IMG/VR virus record: IMGVR_UViG_3300036857_000586
Span: 1 to 23,257 of that record
Direction: 5' to 3' (one strand)
DNA: 23,257 nt
Origin: a virus
The notes below the pieces were generated by a model that saw only the letters and a program-made list of their open reading frames with translations, had not been told where the DNA came from and searched no databases. The first letter of the stretch is position 1; every line of letters begins with the position of its first letter. Position numbers and translations under genes: made by a program. Positions 7,368 to 12,877 of the stretch are shown here, piece after piece.

Positions 7368-7492
7368 CGGCGCACTATGGCGCGGCACCCCAGTGCGGTG
7401 TAGCTGCGCCGATGTTTATCTCTCTATAGAGATAAAACATCGGAGCGGCGCACCTTGGCGCGTGCGCCAACATCGCCGCGAGTAACGGCGCA
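7345..7492. repeat. CGGCGCA/TGCGCCG repeat array with central hairpin
   Basis: The 7-base motif CGGCGCA occurs exactly at 7368-7374, 7446-7452 and 7486-7492, and its complement TGCGCCG at 7346-7352 and 7405-7411. A sixth copy with one change lies at 7463-7469. That is five exact copies in about 150 bases. Arms at 7345-7352 and 7368-7375 form a perfect 8-base inverted repeat around the helicase stop codon. The strings GAATAACGGCGCA and GAGTAACGGCGCA mark the two sides (7362 and 7480). Between them sits the AT-rich hairpin listed separately. This looks like an origin, packaging site or complex terminator; which one is not shown by sequence. Confidence 0.6.
7409..7443. repeat. Long AT-rich hairpin
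   Basis: Arms of 15 and 16 bases (7409-7423 and 7428-7443) pair completely except for one extra A, around a CTAT loop. The outer part is CCGATG/CATCGG and the inner part TATCTCT/AGAGATA. The TGCGCCG and CGGCGCA copies flanking it extend the symmetry outward with a small bulge. There is no T run on either side, so a simple intrinsic terminator is not the best reading. Confidence 0.8.
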
Positions 7493-7508
7493 GATGAGAG
7501 GCAGTGCC

Positions 7509-7778
7509 ATGCCGAGAGGTGGTTACAGAGAAGGTGGAAGCGGGAATGCGAGATGGAAGGCTGCCGTGATTGGGGCACGGCTGCAGAAAGGTAATAGAGG
7601 CAGGAGATTGTGCACGGCCATCAAGAAAAATGGTGAGCGGTGCCGCGGTATAGCAATCAATAATTGGCACCGATGTTTTGCGCACGGTGGAGCGTTCGTC
7701 TTGATGAGGAGAGGCCTCTACATCAGTAGAAGGGTGAGGTATGGCAACTGGACGAAAAGAGAAAATACTCAGAAATGA
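7509..7778 (+). CDS. HGG-motif Cys-rich small phage protein
   Basis: An 89-residue very basic protein. The segment LCTAIKKNGERCRG, then WHRCFAHGG (about residues 35-63) has the pattern C..A....G..C...A......C..HGG. This pattern is typical of the short HGG(x)TP-type proteins found near terminase genes in alphaproteobacterial phages, and it probably binds zinc. Their function is unknown. AGAGG precedes the ATG by seven bases; an in-frame ATG at 7494 is an alternative. Codons AGA, AGG and GGA are common here, unlike the neighbouring genes, so this gene and the next may have come from another source. It overlaps the next gene by 38 bases. Confidence 0.7.
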   Translation: MPRGGYREGGSGNARWKAAVIGARLQKGNRGRRLCTAIKKNGERCRGIAINNWHRCFAHGGAFVLMRRGLYISRRVRYGNWTKRENTQK

Positions 7779-7965
7779 GGTTAGAGATGCGTTGTTGGAC
7801 ATACTGCGCGACAAGAAGAATCCAGCAACAGCAAGAGCAAGCGCAGCGCGCACGCTGATGGACATGGACCGCGCGGGTGAGGGCGGCGAGCAACGGTCAC
7901 CGCAGGAGATGACCGAGCAGGAGATCGACGAAGAACTCGCGAGTATCCCCAGCAAAAAGCGTTGA
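7741..7965 (+). CDS. Small helical protein, possibly terminase-associated
   Basis: A 74-residue, highly charged and helical protein. The segment ILRDKKNPATARASAARTLMDM (about residues 21-42) resembles the helical part seen in phage small-terminase-like proteins. The acidic tail (EMTEQEIDEELASI) could be a partner-binding element. It lacks a clear helix-turn-helix, so I do not call it the small terminase subunit. The gene starts inside the end of the HGG gene, suggesting coupling. The large terminase is 14 kb away in this window, which weakens the packaging link unless the genome is circular or permuted. Confidence is good that it is translated, low for function. Confidence 0.6.
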   Translation: MATGRKEKILRNEVRDALLDILRDKKNPATARASAARTLMDMDRAGEGGEQRSPQEMTEQEIDEELASIPSKKR

Positions 7966-8224
7966 TGCAGAAAGCGCTGTGCTGCAGTGATTGCTGGGCC
8001 AGCAGTGCGTCATGGTCTCTACACTCTCACCCCATGAGATCACCCTGCCCATGTGCTGCTGGCACCCCATCTCAATCTCATGACATGCTGACGCTCGTCG
8101 GTGTGTCAGGGCCACTGGTCCGGCGGGCCACTGGTCCTATGCCAGTAATCGCGACCCCGCCCCCTGCCAGCCCCCGAAACTCAGCGCGAAGATGGACGTA
8201 TCCCACCCCGCCAAATTTTTTGTC
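7966..8224. other. Non-coding convergent region with tandem 13-bp repeat
   Basis: Rightward genes end at 7965 and leftward genes end at 8225, so this is where transcripts converge. The 13-base string GGGCCACTGGTCC occurs twice, at 8109-8121 and 8125-8137. CATGAGAT at 8033-8040 is inverted at 8075-8082. No strong hairpin with a T run is seen, and no gene with convincing codon use. Confidence 0.55.
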
Positions 8225-8668
8225 CTACACACTGTCGTCGCCGTGATAGCCGCGCAGCGAGCACGACCGCTCCAGCTTCGCCGCCAGCGCCTTGTCGACA
8301 ACGTCGGCACGTCCCTTCCACCACGACACCGGTTTCCGGTCGATGCCAGTTCCGGTCGGTGGGATGATGCGGCCTACCGCTGCGACATCACCGCCAGCGC
8401 CACTGCGAATGGCAGGATCAGCACCAACAGCAGCGCCCACCAGCTTTCTGCGCCTGACGCCAGCAGCAGCACGCCTGCGATGCAGCCCGCGCTCCAGCCC
8501 GCGATCAGCGCCAGCAGTTCGCGTCTCACCATCATCACAAATACCACCGATCAATCGAACCAACTCGGCCCGCGCCGCCGTCAGCCGTCCATCGCAGACC
8601 AGCAACCCCAGTTCAGCCAGCCGTGCCTCAAGCCTTGCCCAGATCGCCGCCGCCGTCTCTGATCGCAT
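8225..8668 (-). CDS. Hypothetical protein containing an overprinted gene
   Basis: A 147-residue open frame starting at an ATG with a strong Shine-Dalgarno sequence (GGAGGAG, four bases before the start). The first 50 residues (TAAAIWARLEARLAEL, LTAARAELVRLIGG) are helical with normal GC-rich codons. The last 50 (KPVSWWKGRADVVDKALAAKLERS) also show normal codons. The middle is Arg/Ala/Gly-rich with codon use typical of an out-of-frame reading, and there a membrane protein is encoded in another frame (8374-8535). Either this is one long protein with an embedded gene, or two genes merged by a lost stop or frameshift. It overlaps the end of the upstream gene by 41 bases. Family not recognised. 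Confidence 0.5.
   Translation of the reverse strand: MRSETAAAIWARLEARLAELGLLVCDGRLTAARAELVRLIGGICDDGETRTAGADRGLERGLHRRRAAAGVRRRKLVGAAVGADPAIRSGAGGDVAAVGRIIPPTGTGIDRKPVSWWKGRADVVDKALAAKLERSCSLRGYHGDDSV
8374..8535 (-). CDS. Small two-helix membrane protein (embedded gene)
   Basis: A 53-residue protein starting MMVRRELL with two hydrophobic helices. The first (about residues 7-26, ALIAGWSAGCIAGVLLLA) is followed by a short turn SGAES, and the second (about 31-50) is WWALLLVLILPFAVALAVM; the end is SQR. Basic residues before helix 1 suggest the N-terminus stays inside. Codon third positions are GC-rich in this frame, which argues it is the true frame in this stretch. GGTGG lies about nine bases before the first ATG. 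Size and topology fit a small holin, antiholin or membrane accessory protein, but it lies far from the lysozyme and this is only a possibility. Confidence 0.6.
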   Translation of the reverse strand: MMVRRELLALIAGWSAGCIAGVLLLASGAESWWALLLVLILPFAVALAVMSQR

Positions 8669-8855
8669 CGCGCTCCTCCATGATCTCGACCGCCCAGCCG
8701 CGCCGGGCGCAGTAGTCGAGCGCAGCATAGCCCTTCCAGCCCTTCATGTAGGAGACGATGGGCGCGCAGCGCACGACGACGCCGTTCTCGATCACCACCC
8801 CGGCGACGAAGTGCGGTGCGAGAATACGGGCGAGACAAAAAACTGGCCGTGACAT
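8628..8855 (-). CDS. Small conserved-looking phage protein downstream of a terminator
   Basis: About 75 residues from the ATG at 8855 (GTG at 8858 is an alternative). The core APHFVAGVVIENGVVVRCAPIVSYMKGWKGY, then CARRGWAVE, looks like a family of short phage proteins with the pattern HF.AG...E.G.V..API..YM.GW. The function is unknown to me. The start codon lies inside the loop and stem of a strong terminator hairpin (8837-8865), and no Shine-Dalgarno sequence precedes it. Translation may need read-through of that hairpin, or the true start may be a GTG near 8798. The coding frame is well supported; the start is not. Confidence 0.65.
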   Translation of the reverse strand: MSRPVFCLARILAPHFVAGVVIENGVVVRCAPIVSYMKGWKGYAALDYCARRGWAVEIMEERDAIRDGGGDLGKA

Positions 8856-8865
8856 CACGGCCAGT
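8837..8865 (-). terminator. Intrinsic (Rho-independent) terminator
   Basis: A perfect 11-base inverted repeat (8842-8852 and 8855-8865, arms ACTGGCCGTGA/TCACGGCCAGT, two-base centre) is followed on the minus strand by six T (8842-8837). This is the clearest terminator in the window. It would end transcripts from the minus-strand operon to its right or a short RNA starting near 8943. Confidence 0.85.
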
Positions 8866-8943
8866 CAGGGATCGGTTTGGGAAGCACGAACTTCGTCCTG
8901 CAAGAGCGGGGCACCGGCCAAAACCAAAAGGTGCCTCGATTGC
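8837..8943 (-). ncRNA. Candidate small RNA or attenuator leader
   Basis: An extended -10 box TGCTATACT (8958-8950, minus strand) would start a transcript near 8943 that ends at the strong terminator at about 8837, roughly 107 nucleotides. Inside it are GGCACC and GGTGCC, able to pair as a 5' hairpin, and a small ACGAAGTTCGT stem. No convincing coding frame fills this stretch. No good -35 box is seen, as expected for an extended -10 promoter. It could be a free small RNA or a leader controlling the gene at 8855. Confidence 0.45.
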
Positions 8944-8949
8944 GCCGCC

Positions 8950-8958
8950 AGTATAGCA
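8950..8958 (-). promoter_or_regulatory. Extended -10 promoter TGCTATACT
   Basis: Matches the TGnTATAAT consensus at eight of the nine positions when n is free. The expected -35 positions carry no TTGACA-like sequence. It points leftward to the candidate small RNA. A plus-strand alternative (TTGCGC at 8940, TATCAT at 8962, 16-base spacer) overlaps it and would give an almost leaderless transcript for the gene at 8974. Confidence 0.4.
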
Positions 8959-8973
8959 CGTTATCATCCGGCC

Positions 8974-9168
8974 ATGCACGCGCTGGCATGGTTTGCGCTC
9001 GGCATCTTCATCGGCACCAGTTTCGGTTTCCTGCTGGCGGCGCTTGTGCGCGCCAGCCGTGACCTATTCCAGCAGCGACATCCACCACGCCAGCGCGAAG
9101 GCGAGCACACAGGCGAGCAGCAGGTACACGGCGAGGTCGTCATCGTCCATCATCCGGCGCGTATATAG
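8974..9168 (+). CDS. Possible small single-helix membrane protein
   Basis: A 64-residue frame beginning MHALAWFALGIFIGTSFGFLLAAL, a clear membrane helix with a GxxxGxxxG-like face, followed by RASRDLFQQ. The start resembles very short membrane proteins of the DUF3789 type. Codon use is good for the first 33 residues and poor afterwards, and the second half lies opposite the minus-strand gene at 9064-9153. It is the only plus-strand candidate inside a minus-strand block and has no Shine-Dalgarno sequence, so it may be chance. Confidence 0.35.
   Translation: MHALAWFALGIFIGTSFGFLLAALVRASRDLFQQRHPPRQREGEHTGEQQVHGEVVIVHHPARI
9064..9153 (-). CDS. Very small membrane protein (29 residues)
   Basis: Starts MMDDDD, followed by one membrane helix (LAVYLLLACVLAFALAWWM) and ends SLLE. 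The acidic N-terminus followed by a helix with two Trp at its end suggests a single-pass peptide with the N-terminus outside. The start overlaps the end of the upstream Cys-rich gene, so it could be coupled to it. GC-rich third positions support it. It is too short for homology-based assignment by eye. Nearby tiny membrane proteins on both strands at this locus are noteworthy. Confidence 0.5.
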   Translation of the reverse strand: MMDDDDLAVYLLLACVLAFALAWWMSLLE

Positions 9169-9391
9169 CAAAGCGCTCGTCGTCCACTTCGCCGATGCGC
9201 TCGGCCATGAGCAGTCTGCCGAACTTGAAAGTCAGGTTGAAACCGGCGCGGCAGCCGTCGCGGTTGCTGCAGTAGAAATTCTGCGCCGCACCGCCACGCG
9301 GTCCCGGCAGCAGATCAGCCGCGCAATCGGGGCACCAGCCGTTCTGCAGCATGCTGCGGTCGATGCTGTCAAAATCATCGCCTGCGTTCAT
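9140..9391 (-). CDS. Small zinc-ribbon-like protein
   Basis: An 83-residue protein with WCPDC at about residues 19-23 and FYCSNRDGC at about 39-47, giving two Cys pairs spaced as in a zinc ribbon. The C-terminal half is DDERFAIYAPDDGR-like and acidic. The start ATG overlaps the stop of the upstream gene (ATGA). Such proteins often bind nucleic acid or other proteins; no further function can be read. It is one of a run of small overlapped genes in the middle minus-strand operon. Confidence 0.75.
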   Translation of the reverse strand: MNAGDDFDSIDRSMLQNGWCPDCAADLLPGPRGGAAQNFYCSNRDGCRAGFNLTFKFGRLLMAERIGEVDDERFAIYAPDDGR

Positions 9392-9540
9392 GGCGTCTGC
9401 TTGCGCGGCAGCGTCTCGGCCACATCCTTGGCCTCGCGCAGATAGCGCGTTGCGTCCTGCCAGCGCTGCTCCTTGGCGGCAGCCAACGCCAGATCGAGCA
9501 GGTTATGCAGCAGCTTCACGATCTCGTCGCTCTCGCTCAT
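9388..9540 (-). CDS. Small helical hypothetical protein
   Basis: A 50-residue protein, MSESDEIVKLLHNLLDLAL followed by AAAKEQRWQDATRYLREAKDVAETL. It is predicted to be almost entirely two amphipathic helices, like a small helical hairpin or TPR-like unit. GAGGAG precedes the start by nine to ten bases. It overlaps both neighbours by ATGA. Not recognised. Confidence 0.7.
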   Translation of the reverse strand: MSESDEIVKLLHNLLDLALAAAKEQRWQDATRYLREAKDVAETLPRKQTP

Positions 9541-10673
9541 GTGACGCTGTACTCCTCGCGCCGCACCTCGCCCCTTCTGGCATCGCCGCGCACGAACGGC
9601 GACCACCAGAACACGCCGGTTCGCCTGATCTTGAAGTGCCCGCGCACCAGATGCTGGCGCGCCGCCTCGCGCTCGATGCCGCGCGCATCCGCCACCCGGT
9701 GCATGCTGCGGGTGAGCGCGATTGAGGTTTTGGTATAGTCGAGCAGCGGAATTTTCCCGCGCTTCCTGCGCGCCTTGTTCAGCTTCGACAGGTCGACCGC
9801 TTCGTGCTGCACCACGTTGCGCGAGTTGAGCATGCACATCAGGCATTCGAGGATCATGCCTTCGCCCTGAATGTCGGTGAGCCAGTTGCCGATCAGCGTG
9901 CGCGCCCCTGCGGTATCGCCGCTCTCGTAGGTCGTGAGCATCACCGTCAGCAGCATGTTCAGCCCGTAGGGCGACAGCCCGAACGACAGATGCCGTTCGC
10001 CCGCACGCAGCGCCTCGATCTCGCGCTGGTCGTTGGCAAATTTCTGCCAGCCATGCCGGTTCATGAAGAAGCGCCGCATCTCGGCGTCATCGGTCGGTCT
10101 GAAGTAACGGTCCTTCAGTGAGGCGACCAGCGAGGTGATGGCGATGTGGCGCATGCGGTCGTGCTCGGAATTTTGTGCCCTCGCGGCGAACTGCTCGATC
10201 ATGATCTGGTGCGAACGCTGCACGATTTCGTTGACGTCGCCGTCCGGTCGCCAGTCGAAATAGATTGCGAACGGACAGACATTGATTGCTTCGCTGTGGC
10301 CGCTGCGGGCGTTCTCGCCGTGCACCCACGCCACCATTGCCTGCCCGGTCTGGCTGGCGTTCGGATAGTCGATGAAATGCTCGATCAGGAAACCCTGCCG
10401 CTCCGGTATCGGGGCGATGTCGCCGCGTCTGTTCTCCGGCCCCAGCCCGCCGCGGTATTCGAGCCACATCAGCGGATAGGGCAGACGGCACATCGGCAGC
10501 GCCGCGTTCATGGTCGACGGCTTGGTGTCGAGCAGGTTGTAACAGGCGCGCATGAGATCGTCGGCCAGATCGAAGCGCTGCGCCTGCGCGATGCGCGCGC
10601 CCACTAGCGAGGCGATGTTGCAGATGTCGTACATGGTGCCGCGCGCCGCGCGGATTTTGTCGGCCAGATTCAT
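9537..10673 (-). CDS. Conserved-looking hypothetical phage protein, 378 residues
   Basis: The largest gene of the minus-strand operon. The frame is open up to 11012, but the start at the ATG 10673 is supported by AGGAGC seven bases before it and an ATGA overlap with the preceding stop. Features: a helical N-terminus (ADKIRAARGTMYDICNIASLVG), a segment RLPYPLMWLEY (about residues 63-73), a middle region with many charged helices, and a C-terminus with KARRKRGKIPLLDYT, then RGHFKIRRTGVFWWSPFVRG (about 349-368), which looks like a conserved domain end. No catalytic motif, signal peptide or membrane helix is seen. I recognise it only as a type of unknown alphaproteobacterial phage protein. Confidence 0.75.
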   Translation of the reverse strand: MNLADKIRAARGTMYDICNIASLVGARIAQAQRFDLADDLMRACYNLLDTKPSTMNAALPMCRLPYPLMWLEYRGGLGPENRRGDIAPIPERQGFLIEHFIDYPNASQTGQAMVAWVHGENARSGHSEAINVCPFAIYFDWRPDGDVNEIVQRSHQIMIEQFAARAQNSEHDRMRHIAITSLVASLKDRYFRPTDDAEMRRFFMNRHGWQKFANDQREIEALRAGERHLSFGLSPYGLNMLLTVMLTTYESGDTAGARTLIGNWLTDIQGEGMILECLMCMLNSRNVVQHEAVDLSKLNKARRKRGKIPLLDYTKTSIALTRSMHRVADARGIEREAARQHLVRGHFKIRRTGVFWWSPFVRGDARRGEVRREEYSVT

Positions 10674-10873
10674 TGGCGCTCCTGCTTCAGCTTGACCAGC
10701 ACCACCGGCGGTTCTTTTTCGTCCACCACCACGCCGTCGAAATATTTCGAGATCACCAAGAGATGGCCGTCGCGCCAGCATACGGTGGCGACGAAGTGAC
10801 CGTCGTCGTCGAACACGCAAACGGCTGCGCCGCCCGGCTTCACATGGTGCGGTGCGATCTTGAAGGTGGCCAT
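10670..10873 (-). CDS. Small hypothetical protein
   Basis: A 67-residue protein, MATFKIAPHHVKPGGAAVCVFDDDGHFVATV and onward, that reads as an all-beta small domain with alternating hydrophobic residues and acidic turns. The start ATG shares one base with the upstream stop (TGATG); a GTG at 10876 is an alternative. The stop overlaps the next gene. Family not recognised. Confidence 0.7.
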   Translation of the reverse strand: MATFKIAPHHVKPGGAAVCVFDDDGHFVATVCWRDGHLLVISKYFDGVVVDEKEPPVVLVKLKQERQ

Positions 10874-11085
10874 CACTGCATGTCCCTGTGCACGTCGTCG
10901 CGAATCTGCCGGGCGATGCTTTCCAGCAGGCTGGGCAGGCTCTCCAGCATCGTCGGGTTGTCGGTCTGCACCGAGAAGCCGGAGCCGCGGCTGCCGCCGC
11001 CGACGATGACAATCACGAAATGGGCGTCGGTCTGCTCACGCACCTGCGTGCAGACGTCGTCGTATTTGCCGGGACCGACCGTCAT
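10873..11085 (-). CDS. Small hypothetical protein
   Basis: A 70-residue protein with AAAGGACATGC before its ATG, which provides a Shine-Dalgarno sequence. The centre AHFVIVIVGGGSRGSGFSVQ is a beta-strand followed by a Gly-rich loop, then an amphipathic helix (MLESLPSLLESIARQIRDDV). The strand-loop-helix pattern looks like part of a nucleotide- or metal-binding fold but is not diagnostic. It overlaps both neighbours. Confidence 0.7.
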   Translation of the reverse strand: MTVGPGKYDDVCTQVREQTDAHFVIVIVGGGSRGSGFSVQTDNPTMLESLPSLLESIARQIRDDVHRDMQ

Positions 11086-11345
11086 GCATGTCCTTTCATA
11101 TCGGGCTGGCCTTCAAAGCGCTTGATCTGCTCCTTCAGCATGGTGACGACGTCCCTGCGGTCGGCGTTGGAGATGTAGTTGCAGCGGCCTTGGTCGCCGA
11201 ACTTGAACACCATCAGGATGAAACCGTTTTTGCGCTCGTGGCTTTTGCTCTCGCCGTTGAAAAATTTATCGAGCATGCGCGCCAGCGCGTTCATCTTGCC
11301 GATGTATTCCGCCTCAATCGGCGCATCGCCCAATTGCTTGGTCAT
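11082..11345 (-). CDS. Small hypothetical protein
   Basis: An 87-residue protein, start chosen at ATG 11345 because GGAGGTG lies five bases upstream and the ATGA overlaps the previous stop. It has helices EYIGKMNALARMLDKFFNG, a strand NGFILMVFKFGDQGRCNYIS, and a helix DVVTMLKEQIKRFEG. The order helix-strand-strand-helix and the phrase RCNYISNADRRDVV resemble small phage proteins of unknown role. Confidence 0.75.
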   Translation of the reverse strand: MTKQLGDAPIEAEYIGKMNALARMLDKFFNGESKSHERKNGFILMVFKFGDQGRCNYISNADRRDVVTMLKEQIKRFEGQPDMKGHA

Positions 11346-11587
11346 AGCCACACCTCCACGATTTTGGGGTCATCATCTGGGTCGCGCGTGATCGGGGTCA
11401 GCCCACGCGCGGCCAGTTCGTCGCGCAGCATATCGAGATCGCCAGACACCAGAATGTCGTCGGTCGGCCATGACACCGCCTTCGCCACCTCGAACCGCCG
11501 CGCCACGAAGGAATGCGGAAAATCCTTCGGGTGATCGTACACCGTCCACATCGATAACGTGTCAGCGTCCGTGCGTTTTGTGGTCAC
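11342..11587 (-). CDS. Hypothetical protein of a rhizobial-type family
   Basis: An 81-residue protein starting at GTG 11587 with GGGAG six bases upstream. MWTVYDHPKDFPHSFVARRFEV at residues 13-34, followed by a TDDI strand and the ending DDDPKIVEVWL, resemble a small protein family that I associate with Bradyrhizobium and relatives, function unknown. The start lies inside the last 26 bases of the helix-turn-helix gene. It gives weak evidence for the host group. Confidence 0.75.
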   Translation of the reverse strand: MTTKRTDADTLSMWTVYDHPKDFPHSFVARRFEVAKAVSWPTDDILVSGDLDMLRDELAARGLTPITRDPDDDPKIVEVWL

Positions 11588-11960
11588 GGTTTCTCCCGCG
11601 CAGGATTGCCACGATGAGATCGCTGATTGCGTTTTCGACTGCGGAGTCGTTTATGCTGATGCACAGGTTGACCAGCTTGCGGCGGCTTGGCGAATTGACG
11701 AAGGTGTCGACCTTGATCGACTTGCCATTGCCATCTTGTCCGAAAAAGGCGGCTATCGGCATGTCCATCGCGCGCGCGATCTGCAACATGCGCGAGCCGC
11801 CGATGCGGTTGACGCCCTTCTCGTACTTCTGCACCTGCTGGAAAGTGAGCCCGATCATGTCGCCGAGTTTTTCCTGCGAGATGCCGCGCTCCATGCGGAA
11901 CGTGCGCAAGCGCGCGCCGATCATGACGTCGTCGCGATTGGCTGATTTTTTTGCTGCCAC
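11562..11960 (-). CDS. XRE-family helix-turn-helix regulator
   Basis: A 132-residue transcriptional regulator. The HTH spans about residues 14-70: IGARLRTFRMERGISQEKLGDMIGLTFQQVQKYEKGVNRIGGSRMLQIARAMDMPIAAFF. It is very typical of XRE proteins common in Hyphomicrobiales chromosomes. The C-terminal half (RRKLVNLCISINDSAVENAISDLIVAIL) is helical and may dimerise. GGGGAAAC precedes the GTG start. It sits in the operon transcribed away from the 12878-13057 control region, so it may regulate that region or the early region. Fold is certain; target is inferred. Confidence 0.88.
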   Translation of the reverse strand: MAAKKSANRDDVMIGARLRTFRMERGISQEKLGDMIGLTFQQVQKYEKGVNRIGGSRMLQIARAMDMPIAAFFGQDGNGKSIKVDTFVNSPSRRKLVNLCISINDSAVENAISDLIVAILRGRNRDHKTHGR

Positions 11961-11971
11961 TGTCGTTTCCC

Positions 11972-12367
11972 CTATGATGATGCGCCATTGGCAGATTTCT
12001 TTTTTCTCCGTCGCGGCCTTTTCTTTTTCGGGCCGTGCTGCTTGATGAGCCAGTCGGCCTGCTTCTCGATCTCCTTGCGATAGTCGAGATCGCGCGCCTT
12101 GCGGAAGCCGACGACTAGCCGACCGTTGCGGTCAATGTCGTCGCTGCGCACGTAGCCGAGCGCCGACGTCACTGCGCACACCGTGGTGTTTTGCGGTTTG
12201 CGCGTCGAGCCGGAGAACCAGTTGTCGAGCGTTGCAGTGGCAACGCCGGAAATCTGGTGCACCATGTTGTTCTTGAGTTTCTCGTCCCGTACCACCGTGC
12301 GCACGGCGTCGATGATCGGGTCTTTGTCCTGCCAGACGTAAGTTCGATATATAAAGGCTTTGGCCAT
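11972..12367 (-). CDS. Probable DNA-binding protein with basic tail
   Basis: A 131-residue protein with AAAGGAG seven bases before its ATG. The segment MVHQISGVATATLDNWFSGSTRKPQNTTVCAVTSALGY (about residues 35-72) has helix-turn-helix character similar to Cro/C1-type proteins: A-T-x-x-N-W-F, then a PQ..T....... ALGY helix. The C-terminus is strongly basic (KKKRPRRRKKKSANG) and could contact DNA or RNA. Eleven bases separate its stop from the next gene. It is likely a second regulator in this operon. Confidence 0.75.
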   Translation of the reverse strand: MAKAFIYRTYVWQDKDPIIDAVRTVVRDEKLKNNMVHQISGVATATLDNWFSGSTRKPQNTTVCAVTSALGYVRSDDIDRNGRLVVGFRKARDLDYRKEIEKQADWLIKQHGPKKKRPRRRKKKSANGASS

Positions 12368-12469
12368 CGCCAGACTCCTTTTCTGGATGGCGGGTCATTC
12401 CCAGACCGATGCTGACTTGTTGATGATTTTATTGTCGCCCCAGCAGCGTGAATCCTTTCCACCGTTACA

Positions 12470-12877
12470 TCATGATTTTTTTGAACTCCTTCCTTTGTCT
12501 CTGTGGAAGCGCAACCGGTCGCGCATTTTTTTTGTCAGCGCATAACCGTCGGCACCTTGGCTGATCTCCTTGTCCTGCAGCATGGCGTTGAGAACGGAGT
12601 TGATCGAAGCCGGTGAACGTCCCTGCGCGGCGAAAGCATCGCGCAGCGCCGCAGTGCGCTGCGGGCTCTTGTCGTAGAGCAGATCACCCACCGCTGCGCG
12701 CCCGCTGATCTCAAACTTGCCGCGCGTGCGCGGCGCGCTCACGCCATTGCTCTTGTGCGATTGTTGTTCGAGATTGAGATGCAGCTTGGCAACGCCTGCA
12801 GTCTTGTTGAGCAGGCGCATCACTTTGCCGACCGCGATCTCCTCAACCTCGATCAGAATGGGAAAGGTCTTTGGCAC
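12470..12877 (-). CDS. Hypothetical protein with possible winged-helix C-terminus
   Basis: A 135-residue protein starting at GTG 12877 with AGAGGAG seven bases before it. Residues 1-40 form a small alpha/beta unit (TFPILIEVEEIAVGKVMRLLNKT). Residues about 60-125 (AAVGDLLYDKSPQRTAALRDAFAAQGRSPASINSVLNAMLQDKEISQGADGYALTKK) read as helices followed by a beta hairpin, typical of a winged helix, and the end is basic. It is the first gene of the minus-strand operon. Possible regulator or DNA-binding accessory; family name not known. Confidence 0.72.
   Translation of the reverse strand: MPKTFPILIEVEEIAVGKVMRLLNKTAGVAKLHLNLEQQSHKSNGVSAPRTRGKFEISGRAAVGDLLYDKSPQRTAALRDAFAAQGRSPASINSVLNAMLQDKEISQGADGYALTKKMRDRLRFHRDKGRSSKKS

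Noticed and set aside
7409-7443. Hairpin as a simple intrinsic terminator
   Set aside because: Neither strand has a T run following the stem; kept as a structural repeat.
7897-8115. Minus-strand frame of 72 codons in the convergent region
   Set aside because: Partly antisense to the 7741 gene, without ribosome-binding site or domain character.
10674-11012. N-terminal extension of the 378-residue protein
   Set aside because: It would run through two well-supported small genes in other frames; the ATG at 10673 has its own ribosome-binding site.
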